From Rhizobium sp. Q54 (GTDB taxonomy: Bacteria; Pseudomonadota; Alphaproteobacteria; Rhizobiales; Xanthobacteraceae), in the NCBI GenBank assembly GCA_945861265.1, contig CAMAUC010000032.1, forward strand, positions 1 through 33,777: a DNA stretch of 33,777 bases, in the 5' to 3' direction. Below, piece by piece: positions 26,945 to 33,777 of this stretch. Below the pieces are notes generated by a model. That model had not been told where the DNA came from and ran no database searches. It saw only the letters and a program-made list of their open reading frames with translations. The first letter of the stretch is position 1; each line of letters starts with the position of its first letter. A program made the position numbers and the translations under genes.

Positions 26945-28165
26945 TTAAACCGCCCGCGTCTCGTCCCGCTTGCGCATCGCCAGCCAGACCAAGAGCCCGC
27001 CGGCGGCGACGACGAAGGGGAATACGACCTCGTTGATTGCCGGCCAGCTGAGATACGCCAGCATCTGCCCGGACGAGAACGACGACACCGCCATCGAGCC
27101 GAAGATCAGGAAGTCGTTGAACGACTGCACCTTGTTGCGCTCCTCCGGCCGATGGCACTGCGTCACCATCGTGGTGGCGCCGATAAAGGAGAGGTTCCAG
27201 CCAAGGCCGAGCAGGATCAAGCCGGTCCAGAAATGCGCGACGGTAATGCCGGAGACGCCGACGGCGGCGGCGAGCGCGATGAGTCCGAGGCCGATGCCGG
27301 TGATGCGCGCGACGCCAAAACGCGCGATCAGGCTGCCGGTGACGAAGCTCGGCGCATACATCGCCAGTACGTGCCATTGAATGCCGAGCGCGGCGTCAGT
27401 AACCGAATGGCCGCAGCCGACCATCGCCAAAGGAGCCGACGTCATCACCATGTTCATCATCGCGTAGCTGGCAACGCCGCAGGCAACCGCCACGATGAAC
27501 CGCGGGGTGCGCGCGATTTCGCTCAAGGGACGCGACGTGTCGGCGCGCTTTGGCGCGACCGGCGGCACCTTGACGAAGGTCAGCACGATGGCCGCCAGGA
27601 TCGCGCATACTGACTGGCCGAGATAGCTGGCGGCGAACAGATGCGGCGGCAGCAGATCCTTGGTGAAGATGACGAGTTGCGGCCCGATCAGCGCGGCGAA
27701 GATACCGCCGGCCAGAACCCAGGACACCACTTTCGGCCGGTAGCGCTCGCTCGCCGTATCGGCGGCGGCGAAGCGATAGGACTGATGCGCGGCGGCATAG
27801 AGCCCGCCGCAGAAGGTGCCGAGCAGCAACAGCCAGAAAGAGCCGACCATCACCGCGGCAAAAGAGATCAAACCGGAGAGGACGCCGAACAGCGAACCGC
27901 ATTGCAGCGCGAAGCGGCGGTCGAACCGGCGCGCGAGATAACCGATCGGCAACGTGCCGATCCACATGCCGAGCACCATGGCGGTGACCGGCGCGGTCGC
28001 CAGCCCCTTGTCGGGCGCCAAGACCGCGCCGACGATCGAGGCGGTCGAGACGATGACGGTGTTGTTGCCGCCGGCCAAAGCCTGCGCCACGGCCAGCACC
28101 ATGGCGTTGCGGCGCGCCAGCCGGTCATCGTGAGCGTACGGAACGGACTCGACGATGGCCGACAT
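26945..28165 (-). CDS. MFS transporter
   Basis: A 406-residue protein with twelve predicted membrane helices. The loop between helices two and three carries IGYLARRFDRRFAL, the conserved MFS A motif form, and a matching sequence GSLIARFGVARITGIG occurs in the second half. An N-terminal AVAQALAGGNNTVIVSTASIVGA region and GLYAAAHQSYRFAAADT are characteristic of a subgroup of bacterial MFS proteins that have no assigned substrate. The cytoplasmic central loop is short and basic. Substrate is unknown; it lies upstream of the zinc exporter gene and downstream of the hydroxy-acid oxidase gene, neither of which fixes its role. Confidence 0.9.
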   Translation of the reverse strand: MSAIVESVPYAHDDRLARRNAMVLAVAQALAGGNNTVIVSTASIVGAVLAPDKGLATAPVTAMVLGMWIGTLPIGYLARRFDRRFALQCGSLFGVLSGLISFAAVMVGSFWLLLLGTFCGGLYAAAHQSYRFAAADTASERYRPKVVSWVLAGGIFAALIGPQLVIFTKDLLPPHLFAASYLGQSVCAILAAIVLTFVKVPPVAPKRADTSRPLSEIARTPRFIVAVACGVASYAMMNMVMTSAPLAMVGCGHSVTDAALGIQWHVLAMYAPSFVTGSLIARFGVARITGIGLGLIALAAAVGVSGITVAHFWTGLILLGLGWNLSFIGATTMVTQCHRPEERNKVQSFNDFLIFGSMAVSSFSSGQMLAYLSWPAINEVVFPFVVAAGGLLVWLAMRKRDETRAV

Positions 28166-28287
28166 GAGCGCTTCCCCGGGGCAATATTATGCCCCTATTA
28201 GCGGGGTTTGTAGAACGAGGCTACTGCGAAAGGTGCATTACAGACAGTCACTGACGGGCATGACCGCGAAATCGGCCGCCTGCCCGA

Positions 28288-29514
28288 TCAGAACTCAATC
28301 CTGCCTGGATGCAGCACCTTGGCGTTGCGCGCGGCGCCCGGATTTTGCGCGCCGATCTGACCGAGCGCCGCGCGCAACTCGTCGATATAGAGGTCGATCA
28401 GCTGGCCAGGTCCGTCATCGCCGAGCGCCGCCACCGCCCAGAGGAACGACTTGCCGGCAAAGGCCGCGTCGGCCCCGAGCGCCAGCGAACGCATGACGTC
28501 CTGGCCCGAGCGGATGCCGCTATCGAGCAGGATGGTCGCCTTCTTGCTGACCGCCGACACGATGCCCGGCAGGCAGTCGATCGACGGCGCGACGGCCTCG
28601 ATCTGCCGGCCGCCATGGTTCGACACCCAGATGCCATCGATGCCGAGCGACACCGCCTTCTCGGCATCCTCCGGATGCAGGATGCCCTTGACCGTCATCG
28701 GTCCCTTCCAACGGTCGCGGTAGCGCTTCACTTCTTCCCAGGAGAACGCACCGCCCATTTCGCTGCGCGCGAAATCGATTGTTGCGTTGGTGCCGGCGCC
28801 CGTGCCGGCATAATGGCGGATGGTGGCAAAGCGCGGATAGCCATTGCGCAATAGCGCCATCAGCCAGCGCGGCCGGATCGCCATTTCATAAATCATGCGC
28901 GGCGTCGGCTTGAAGGCGCCGCCCAAGCCCGCATAGGTTTCGCGCGAGCGCGTGGTGCGCACCGGCACGTCCAGCGTCAACGCCAGCACCTTGACCTGCG
29001 CGGCCTGCGCGCGGTCGATCAGATCGAAGCCGATTTTGTGGTCGTTCTTCGAGAAGCGGTAGAGCTGGAGCCAGAACACATCGGGCGCGACTTCGGCAAT
29101 TTGTTCGATCGTCGCACCGCCGGCGACGCCGAGTGTATAGGGCACGCGCGCGGCCTGTGCGGCCTTCGCCATCAGCAGATCGGCGCCCGGCCAGACGATC
29201 GACGGCCCGCCCATCGGCGCGATGCCTATTGGCGCAGCGTAGCGCGTGCCGAACAATTCGACGCCGGTCGGCGGCAAGCGCGTCATCACGCCATAGCGCG
29301 GCACCACCTTGATGTTGTCGAAGGCGTCCCAGTTGTGGGCGACGCCGACATCGTTGCCGGCGCCGGTGTCGCCATACTCAAAAGCAAAGCGCGGCACGTT
29401 GCGCGGCCCATGTTTGCGTAAATAGGCCGAGGTCGGGAAATGCTTGAGATGCTTCTGAAAGCGCGGGCTCGAGCCGGCCGGCAGGAATGACTGCGGTGCT
29501 GTGGTGTCGTCCAT
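28288..29514 (-). CDS. FMN-dependent alpha-hydroxy-acid oxidase/dehydrogenase (LldD-like)
   Basis: A 408-residue TIM-barrel flavoprotein that oxidises 2-hydroxy acids such as lactate, glycolate or mandelate to 2-oxo acids. FMN and substrate residues are visible: PIGIAPMGGPSIVWPGAD near 95-112, LQLYRF at 149-154, LTLDVPVRTTRSRE (179-192), the flavin-contacting Lys276 in MTVKGI, catalytic base His300 with Arg303 in WVSNHGGRQ, and DSGIRSGQDV (331-340). The exact substrate is undetermined; loop 4 around residues 195-260 is distinct from the well-known L-lactate dehydrogenase LldD. The gene ends 121 bases from the MFS gene start. It may be membrane-associated in this group, but no membrane helix is clear. 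Confidence 0.92.
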   Translation of the reverse strand: MDDTTAPQSFLPAGSSPRFQKHLKHFPTSAYLRKHGPRNVPRFAFEYGDTGAGNDVGVAHNWDAFDNIKVVPRYGVMTRLPPTGVELFGTRYAAPIGIAPMGGPSIVWPGADLLMAKAAQAARVPYTLGVAGGATIEQIAEVAPDVFWLQLYRFSKNDHKIGFDLIDRAQAAQVKVLALTLDVPVRTTRSRETYAGLGGAFKPTPRMIYEMAIRPRWLMALLRNGYPRFATIRHYAGTGAGTNATIDFARSEMGGAFSWEEVKRYRDRWKGPMTVKGILHPEDAEKAVSLGIDGIWVSNHGGRQIEAVAPSIDCLPGIVSAVSKKATILLDSGIRSGQDVMRSLALGADAAFAGKSFLWAVAALGDDGPGQLIDLYIDELRAALGQIGAQNPGAARNAKVLHPGRIEF

Positions 29515-29586
29515 CGCATTTCCCCCTCAGGACCGGCTCGCGGGGCCGGCTTCATCGTTTTGACATTACGGCGCGGCGTTGGACGA

Positions 29587-29646
29587 GCGCAACCCGCACC
29601 AGCGCAACCCACACCGGCGCAAACTCCGCCGGCGCAAATCGCCGAC
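29587..29646. repeat. Four tandem copies of a 15-base repeat
   Basis: Four units of 15 bases, each starting GCGCAA: 29587-29601, 29602-29616, 29617-29631 and 29632-29646. The first two differ at two bases (GCGCAACCCGCACCA against GCGCAACCCACACCG); the others are more diverged. They lie between the end of the secreted-protein gene and the start of the hydroxy-acid oxidase gene. Confidence 0.65.
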
Positions 29647-29655
29647 GAAAGCCGG

Positions 29656-30408
29656 TTACTTGATCGAATTCAACACCGCGTCAAGCCGGGCGCGGAAGCG
29701 GAAGGCGGCGGCGCAATATTTGTCTTCGTTTTTGGCGGCGTCGGTTTCCCAGAAATCCTGCACCACCTTGAACTGCGCCGGCGTGTAATTGGCGCGGCCG
29801 CGCCAGTAAAATTGTGCGCGATCGACCATCAAGGATTCGGGGCCGCTTAGCGTGATCTTGCACTGGAACGCCACGGTCTCGACCATGATCGCCTGATTGA
29901 GCATGGCGACCGCGGCCTCCTTGTCCTTGTCGACGGCTGGCGCCGGAGGCGGCGCGGGTGGCGGTGGCGGCGGTGCCGGTGCAGCGACGGCCGCGGGCGG
30001 CGGCGCGGCGACGACGCGCTCAGGCACGGCCAGCAAGGTCACGCCGCTCCCCGCCGCCTCATCACGGGCGGCCTTGAGATAGTCCGGCACCAGCACATAG
30101 AAATTGTCGAGGCCCGGCGCGCAGAACGCGGCTTTGGTCCGGCCATAGCTTTGCACCGAATTGGCCAGCATGCCGTCGAGATCCTTGTCGCTCAGGCCCG
30201 AGGCCGGCTGCAGCGCATTAATATTGGCGACGATGGCCGCGACCATCGGCTTTTCCAGCTCGAAACCGCACAGCTTGGCGATGGCCATGACCGACAGATA
30301 ATTCCGCAGCGCGCCAATGGCGGCCTCTCTCGGCGACTGCGCCGCAGCGGGGCTTGGGGCCAGCAGCAGTCCACACAGGCAAACGGCAAGCGCGTTCTTC
30401 ATGGCCAT
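29656..30408 (-). CDS. Secreted proline-rich protein of unknown function
   Basis: A 250-residue protein with an N-terminal signal peptide: MAMKNALAVCLCGLLLAPS and cleavage probably after AAAQ. The mature part has an N-terminal helical region (about 25-115) with two Cys (KLCGFELEK, AFCAPG), a long Pro/Ala linker (about 135-165, with runs of Pro), and a C-terminal helical region with two more cysteines (FQCKITL, KYCAAAF). The four cysteines could form disulfides in the periplasm. I do not recognise the family. The start is ATG 30408 or 30402. It is close downstream of thiL (53 bases) on the same strand and may be transcribed with it. Confidence 0.75.
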   Translation of the reverse strand: MAMKNALAVCLCGLLLAPSPAAAQSPREAAIGALRNYLSVMAIAKLCGFELEKPMVAAIVANINALQPASGLSDKDLDGMLANSVQSYGRTKAAFCAPGLDNFYVLVPDYLKAARDEAAGSGVTLLAVPERVVAAPPPAAVAAPAPPPPPPAPPPAPAVDKDKEAAVAMLNQAIMVETVAFQCKITLSGPESLMVDRAQFYWRGRANYTPAQFKVVQDFWETDAAKNEDKYCAAAFRFRARLDAVLNSIK

Positions 30409-30461
30409 CTGATAGTTCAAGGCGCAGCCAGTTAATACCACTATCCTTCGCGCCCCGGCAG

Positions 30462-31451
30462 TCAGAAATGACTGAAGGCGCCGTGCGCGAAGACCAGCGG
30501 GTTTCCATCGTCGTCGACAAAACGCACGCCCTCGCCCTCGCCGATCGTGCCGATCTCGGTGACCGCGACCTTGGCGGCCATGGCGGCGACGCGGAAACGG
30601 TCGACCTTGGCGGGCGGCACGGTACAGAGGATTTCGTAATCGTCGCCGCCGGTCAACGCGGTCTCGCGCACGCCAGGCTCCGTGGTCAGCACGGCGCGGG
30701 CGGCGTCCGACAGCGGCACGCGCGCAACATCGATGTTGGCGGCGACGCCGGAAACCCGGCACAATTTCATGAAATCGCCGACCAGCCCGTCCGATACATC
30801 CATCGACGCCGACGCATAATGGCGCACGGCCTCGGTGAGTGCATTGCGCGGCCGCGGCAGTAGATAGCGCGACAACAAATGCTCGCGCTGCGCGTCGCTG
30901 AGCGGCCACGTCGCACCCTGACGCAATTTGACGCCGAGTGCGGCGTCGCCAATCGTGCCGGTGACGAAGACCTTGTCGCCGGCTTTGGCGCCGGCGCGGC
31001 GAACCATCATGCCGTCCGGCACGTGGCCTACCATCGACACCGACACCATCACCGGACCCGGCGTGCGCACGGTGTCGCCGCCGAACAGCGGACATTTATA
31101 TGTGGCGGCATCCTCGCGCAGGCCGTCAGCGAAAGACTTCAGCCAGGCCTCGCTCGTATCCTTCGGCAGCGCCAGCGACACCAGGAAGCCGAGCGGCGTG
31201 GCGCCCTTGGCGGCGAGATCCGACAGATTGACCCGCAGCGCCTTACTGGCGATGGCGTGTGCCGGATCGTCATTGAAAAAATGCACGCCGCCGACAATGG
31301 CGTCGGCCTTCAGCACCAGTTCGCAGCCGGGTGGCGGCTTGATGAAGGCGGCGTCGTCGGACAGCCCAAGCGCACCCGGATGGGTGGCGAGCGGCGCGAA
31401 AAACCGCGTGATCAGCCTGTCTTCGGCGGAGGTTTTGTCGTCGGCACTCAT
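30462..31451 (-). CDS. thiL: Thiamine-monophosphate kinase
   Basis: A 329-residue ATP-dependent kinase that makes thiamine diphosphate from thiamine monophosphate. The metal- and substrate-binding motifs are present: GLSDDAAFI, VLKADAIVGGVHF, NLSDLAAKGATPLG, LFGGDTVRT, SMDVSDGLVGD and TGGDDYEILC. These match the AIR-synthase/PurM-like fold of ThiL. Length is normal. It follows nusB with a 41-base gap on the same strand, the usual alphaproteobacterial arrangement of ribH-nusB-thiL. Confidence 0.96.
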   Translation of the reverse strand: MSADDKTSAEDRLITRFFAPLATHPGALGLSDDAAFIKPPPGCELVLKADAIVGGVHFFNDDPAHAIASKALRVNLSDLAAKGATPLGFLVSLALPKDTSEAWLKSFADGLREDAATYKCPLFGGDTVRTPGPVMVSVSMVGHVPDGMMVRRAGAKAGDKVFVTGTIGDAALGVKLRQGATWPLSDAQREHLLSRYLLPRPRNALTEAVRHYASASMDVSDGLVGDFMKLCRVSGVAANIDVARVPLSDAARAVLTTEPGVRETALTGGDDYEILCTVPPAKVDRFRVAAMAAKVAVTEIGTIGEGEGVRFVDDDGNPLVFAHGAFSHF

Positions 31452-31492
31452 GCGGCAAGTTTGTCCGGTCTTGAGCGCTGCGGCCAGAGGCC

Positions 31493-31981
31493 TCAGGCGA
31501 ACTCGTCGGCCCGAAGCTTGCGGGCGAGCTGGTCCAGCACGGCATTGACCATGCCGGTCTCGTCGCGTTCGACGAAGGCGGCGGCGACGTCGGCATATTC
31601 CGACACGACGACGCGCGCCGGCACGTCGCGGCGGTGCTGCAGTTCATAGACGCCGGCGCGTAACGCCGCGCGCAGCACGGCCTCGATGCGCTTGAGCGGC
31701 CAGCCGCGCTCCAGCGCATCGTCGATCTGCGGATCCAGCAGACGCTGGTCGCGCACCACGCCGGAGACGATATCGCGGAAGAACGCCGCCTCTGCCGGCA
31801 GATATTGCGCGCCCTCGACCTCGCGGCCGAGCCAGTGACTTTCAAACTCGGCAAGGATTTCATTGAGGCCGGCGCCGGAAATATCCATCTGATAGAGCGC
31901 CTGCACGGCGGCCAGCCGCGCGGCGCCACGCTTGTTGGCCTTGCGCGTTTCTTTTTCCGGCTTGGCGGCGTCACTCGCCAT
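31493..31981 (-). CDS. nusB: Transcription antitermination factor NusB
   Basis: A 162-residue all-helical RNA-binding protein that works with NusE (S10) at boxA in ribosomal RNA transcripts. The family patterns GAARLAAVQALYQMDISGAG near the start, then LLRAALRAGVYELQ-like (VLRAALRAGVYELQHR) and VVVSEYADVAAAFVERDETGMVNAVLD are present. The N-terminal 20 residues are an Arg/Lys-rich extension. Its ATG overlaps the stop of ribH by one base (TAATG), so translation is coupled. Confidence 0.95.
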   Translation of the reverse strand: MASDAAKPEKETRKANKRGAARLAAVQALYQMDISGAGLNEILAEFESHWLGREVEGAQYLPAEAAFFRDIVSGVVRDQRLLDPQIDDALERGWPLKRIEAVLRAALRAGVYELQHRRDVPARVVVSEYADVAAAFVERDETGMVNAVLDQLARKLRADEFA

Positions 31982-32487
31982 TATTTGAAGTCCATTGAAT
32001 TTTTAACCGCGATCATCGCCAGCGCCGCTTTGGCAGCGTCCGCGCCCTTGTGACCATGCGCGCCACCGATGCGATCCTTCGCCTGCGCCTCGGTGTCGAC
32101 GGTGAGGATGCCGTTGCCGATGGCGAGCTGGCGCTGCACAGTCAGATCCATCAGGCCGCGCGCCGATTCATTCGAGACGATCTCGAAATGATAGGTCTCG
32201 CCCTGGATGACGCAGCCGAGCGCGACGTAACCGTCATAAGGCGACTTCTTGTTCCGTGGTGATGCGGCCGCCATGGCGATAGCGCCGGGAATTTCCAGCG
32301 CGCCGGGCACGGTGACGACATCATAGGTCGCGCCGGCCTCGTCGAGCACCTTGGCAGCGCCGGCCAGCAGCGCGTCGGCGATATGTTGATAGAAACGCGC
32401 TTCGACGATCAGCAGACGGGGCATAGAAGATTTAGAATCTTGCGATTTGGGAGCGCGCGGCTTCGCGGCGCTGACTTTTTTGGCCAT
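31981..32487 (-). CDS. ribH: 6,7-dimethyl-8-ribityllumazine synthase
   Basis: A 168-residue lumazine synthase that condenses 5-amino-6-ribitylamino-uracil with dihydroxybutanone phosphate. Typical sequence is [52 protein letters not shown] with the catalytic histidine, and [17 protein letters not shown]. The first 21 residues are a Lys/Ser-rich extension; ATG 32424 would give a core-only start (MPRLLIVEA), so the annotated start at 32487 is not certain. Product passes to RibE encoded just upstream. It shares one base with nusB. Confidence 0.95.
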   Translation of the reverse strand: MAKKVSAAKPRAPKSQDSKSSMPRLLIVEARFYQHIADALLAGAAKVLDEAGATYDVVTVPGALEIPGAIAMAAASPRNKKSPYDGYVALGCVIQGETYHFEIVSNESARGLMDLTVQRQLAIGNGILTVDTEAQAKDRIGGAHGHKGADAAKAALAMIAVKNSMDFK

Positions 32488-32567
32488 TCAAACTCCTCGG
32501 TTGAGCCGCGTGGTAGCAAGGGCTTGCGTGGCAAACAAGGGCCAAACAAAGGTCGCTGAACCGGCCG

Positions 32568-33173
32568 CTAGCGCGTATCCATCAGCCGCGCCGCGTAGCG
32601 CGCCATGGTGTCGATTTCGAGATTGACGGAATCGCCCTCGCGCCAGGCGCCAAGGCCCGTCACCGAAAGAGTGTGCGGAATGATCAGCACGGTGAAGGTA
32701 TCCCCCTCCACCTTATTGACGGTGAGCGAAACGCCGTCGAGCGCGACAGAACCTTTCGGCGCGATGAAACGGGCAAGATCTTGCGGCGCGCGCAAGGTGA
32801 ACTTCGCCATATCGGTCATGTCATCGCGCGCGATCACGCTGGCGAGACCGTCGACATGGCCCGCTACCAGATGGCCGCCGAGTTCATCGCCCAGTTTCAA
32901 CGGCCGCTCCAGATTGACGCGCGATCCGTGCCGCCAAGTGCCGACGGTGGTGATCGCAAGCGTTTCGGCGGCGGCGTCGGCGGCGAACCAGACGCGGCCA
33001 TCTTCATCGCCGGTATCGACGACGGTGAGGCAGACGCCGGAACAGGCGACCGAGGCGCCCTCAGTCAGCTCAAGGCGCGGGTAGCGCGTATAGATGGTGA
33101 TGCGCGACAGATTATTGGCGCGTGGATGCACCGATCGCACTTCGCCTAAATCCGTGACAATGCCGGTGAACAT
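32568..33173 (-). CDS. ribE: Riboflavin synthase
   Basis: A 201-residue enzyme of two lumazine-binding domains that dismutates two lumazine molecules to riboflavin. It begins with MFTGIVTDLGEV, and the repeat-specific blocks are SVACSGVCLTVVD with ELGGHLVAGHVDG in the first domain and SVALDGVSLTVNKVEG with IIPHTL in the second. ATG 33173 (MFTGIV) is the conserved start; the frame open to 33239 overlaps ribD. The intergenic distance from ribD is four bases, supporting one transcript. Confidence 0.96.
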   Translation of the reverse strand: MFTGIVTDLGEVRSVHPRANNLSRITIYTRYPRLELTEGASVACSGVCLTVVDTGDEDGRVWFAADAAAETLAITTVGTWRHGSRVNLERPLKLGDELGGHLVAGHVDGLASVIARDDMTDMAKFTLRAPQDLARFIAPKGSVALDGVSLTVNKVEGDTFTVLIIPHTLSVTGLGAWREGDSVNLEIDTMARYAARLMDTR

Positions 33174-33177
33174 AGGC

Positions 33178-33777
33178 TTATACCCGCTCGTAGATCTCGA
33201 GAGTATCGGCGCCAAGCTGCTCCTTGCCGCGCAACGCAAGCTTCCCTGTCAGGCTATCAAGCTTCATGCCCTCAAGCGGCGCGATGCCGCCCTCGCCGAT
33301 TTCCTTGGCACCATGCAGCAGCACGGCTTCATCGACCAGATCGGCGGCGACCAAAGCGGCCGCGACCGTCGGCCCGCCTTCGACCAGCAGCCGGGTGATG
33401 CCCTCAACGGCTAGAATTTTCAGCACCTCGTCGAGATCGAGCCGCCCTTGAGTCTCGTCGACGCGAAATACGCGGGCGCCCTTCTGCTGCAAGATGTCCT
33501 CGGCAATCGGCGAAGCCTTGTGCGAAGTAAACACCCAGGTCGGCGTGTCGCGCACCGTCGAGATCACGGTCACCGACATCGGCACGCTCAATTTGGCGTC
33601 GAGCACGACGCGGATCGGAGAGCGCGCGAACAGGCCCAGCAGGCGGCAGGTCAATTGCGGATTGTCGGACAGCACGGTGCCGATACCGACCAGAATGGCA
33701 TCGCTTTGCGCGCGCATCATCCAGACGCGGTCGCGCGCCTCTTCGCCGGTGATCGCAACCCGCTTGCGGCCGGCAAG
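33178..33777 (-). CDS. ribD: Riboflavin biosynthesis protein RibD, reductase part (cut by window edge)
   Basis: The visible 199 residues are the C-terminal reductase domain of the bifunctional deaminase-reductase; the cytidine-deaminase-like domain would lie beyond the right edge. The frame is open to the edge with a family-typical lead RKRVAITGEEARDRVWMMRA, then SDAILVGIGTVLSDNPQLTCR, VVLDAKLSVP, and LLVEGGPTVAAALVAADLVDE. It reduces the ribosyl side chain of the pyrimidine intermediate with NADPH. It is the first visible gene of the ribD-ribE-ribH-nusB-thiL series on the minus strand. No FMN riboswitch can be judged because the 5' end is outside the window. Confidence 0.95.
   Translation of the reverse strand, partial: LAGRKRVAITGEEARDRVWMMRAQSDAILVGIGTVLSDNPQLTCRLLGLFARSPIRVVLDAKLSVPMSVTVISTVRDTPTWVFTSHKASPIAEDILQQKGARVFRVDETQGRLDLDEVLKILAVEGITRLLVEGGPTVAAALVAADLVDEAVLLHGAKEIGEGGIAPLEGMKLDSLTGKLALRGKEQLGADTLEIYERV

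Noticed and set aside
30409-31095. Long upstream extension of the secreted-protein frame
   Set aside because: It overlaps thiL in another frame and has Arg-rich, non-conserved residues; the signal peptide at 30408 marks the real start.
1-33777. CRISPR array, intact insertion sequence, prophage or defence system
   Set aside because: No regularly spaced repeats, transposase, phage structural genes or known defence proteins were found on either strand.

Overview
The window is GC-rich (apart from the first ~1 kb) and reads as the chromosome of an alphaproteobacterium of the order Hyphomicrobiales/Rhizobiales, most likely near Bradyrhizobiaceae/Xanthobacteraceae. This rests on gene order (YceD/DUF177-plsX-fabH-ihfA-merR; ribD-ribE-ribH-nusB-thiL), a BamE gene divergent from a ubiquinol-cytochrome c chaperone gene, a K+-independent H+-pyrophosphatase, and dispersed GC-rich palindromes between genes. 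No genus is claimed.

Left edge (1-1200): an AT-rich stretch carries the broken remnant of a radical-SAM-like gene (several stops and a frameshift in a T run). It is followed by a rhodanese-domain gene cut off after about 45 codons. Composition changes to host-like at about position 1000, so this looks like the edge of a decayed acquired segment. A TRIC/YadS-family membrane protein gene and a 0.5-kb gene-free block rich in hairpins follow.

Polysaccharide region (2549-14882): polysaccharide deacetylase, FemAB-like acetyltransferase, Wzz/GumC-type co-polymerase fused to a degenerate tyrosine-kinase-like domain, GT4 glycosyltransferase, undecaprenyl-phosphate glucose-1-phosphate transferase, Wzy-like polymerase/ligase, SAM methyltransferase, GT2 glycosyltransferase and Wzx-like flippase. 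Together these can prime, extend, flip, polymerise and decorate a surface polysaccharide by a Wzx/Wzy-type route. No outer-membrane exporter (Wza-like) is seen in the window. The genes sit mostly as short, divergent or convergent units rather than one operon.

Central housekeeping region (14914-24791): tRNA-Pro(GGG); a two-gene fatty-acyl/phenylacetate-type beta-oxidation pair (PaaH-like dehydrogenase and PaaF-like hydratase); then, on the minus strand, YceD/DUF177, plsX, fabH, ihfA and a MerR regulator, which link phospholipid and fatty-acid initiation to a nucleoid protein. Next come the cytochrome bc1 assembly chaperone, divergent from bamE, and hppA, with a shared bidirectional terminator between bamE and hppA.

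Right region (24792-33777): an 0.87-kb gene-free block with strong paired hairpins and a partial copy of the repeat seen near 2.3 kb; a small DUF6894-like gene; a zinc-type cation diffusion facilitator; an MFS transporter; an FMN-dependent alpha-hydroxy-acid oxidase; a secreted proline-rich protein of unknown function; and the minus-strand cluster ribD(partial)-ribE-ribH-nusB-thiL for flavin synthesis, antitermination and thiamine diphosphate synthesis. I found no CRISPR array, intact insertion sequence, prophage or defence system. The most unusual items are the pseudo-kinase co-polymerase, the structured repeats and the decayed radical-SAM gene.
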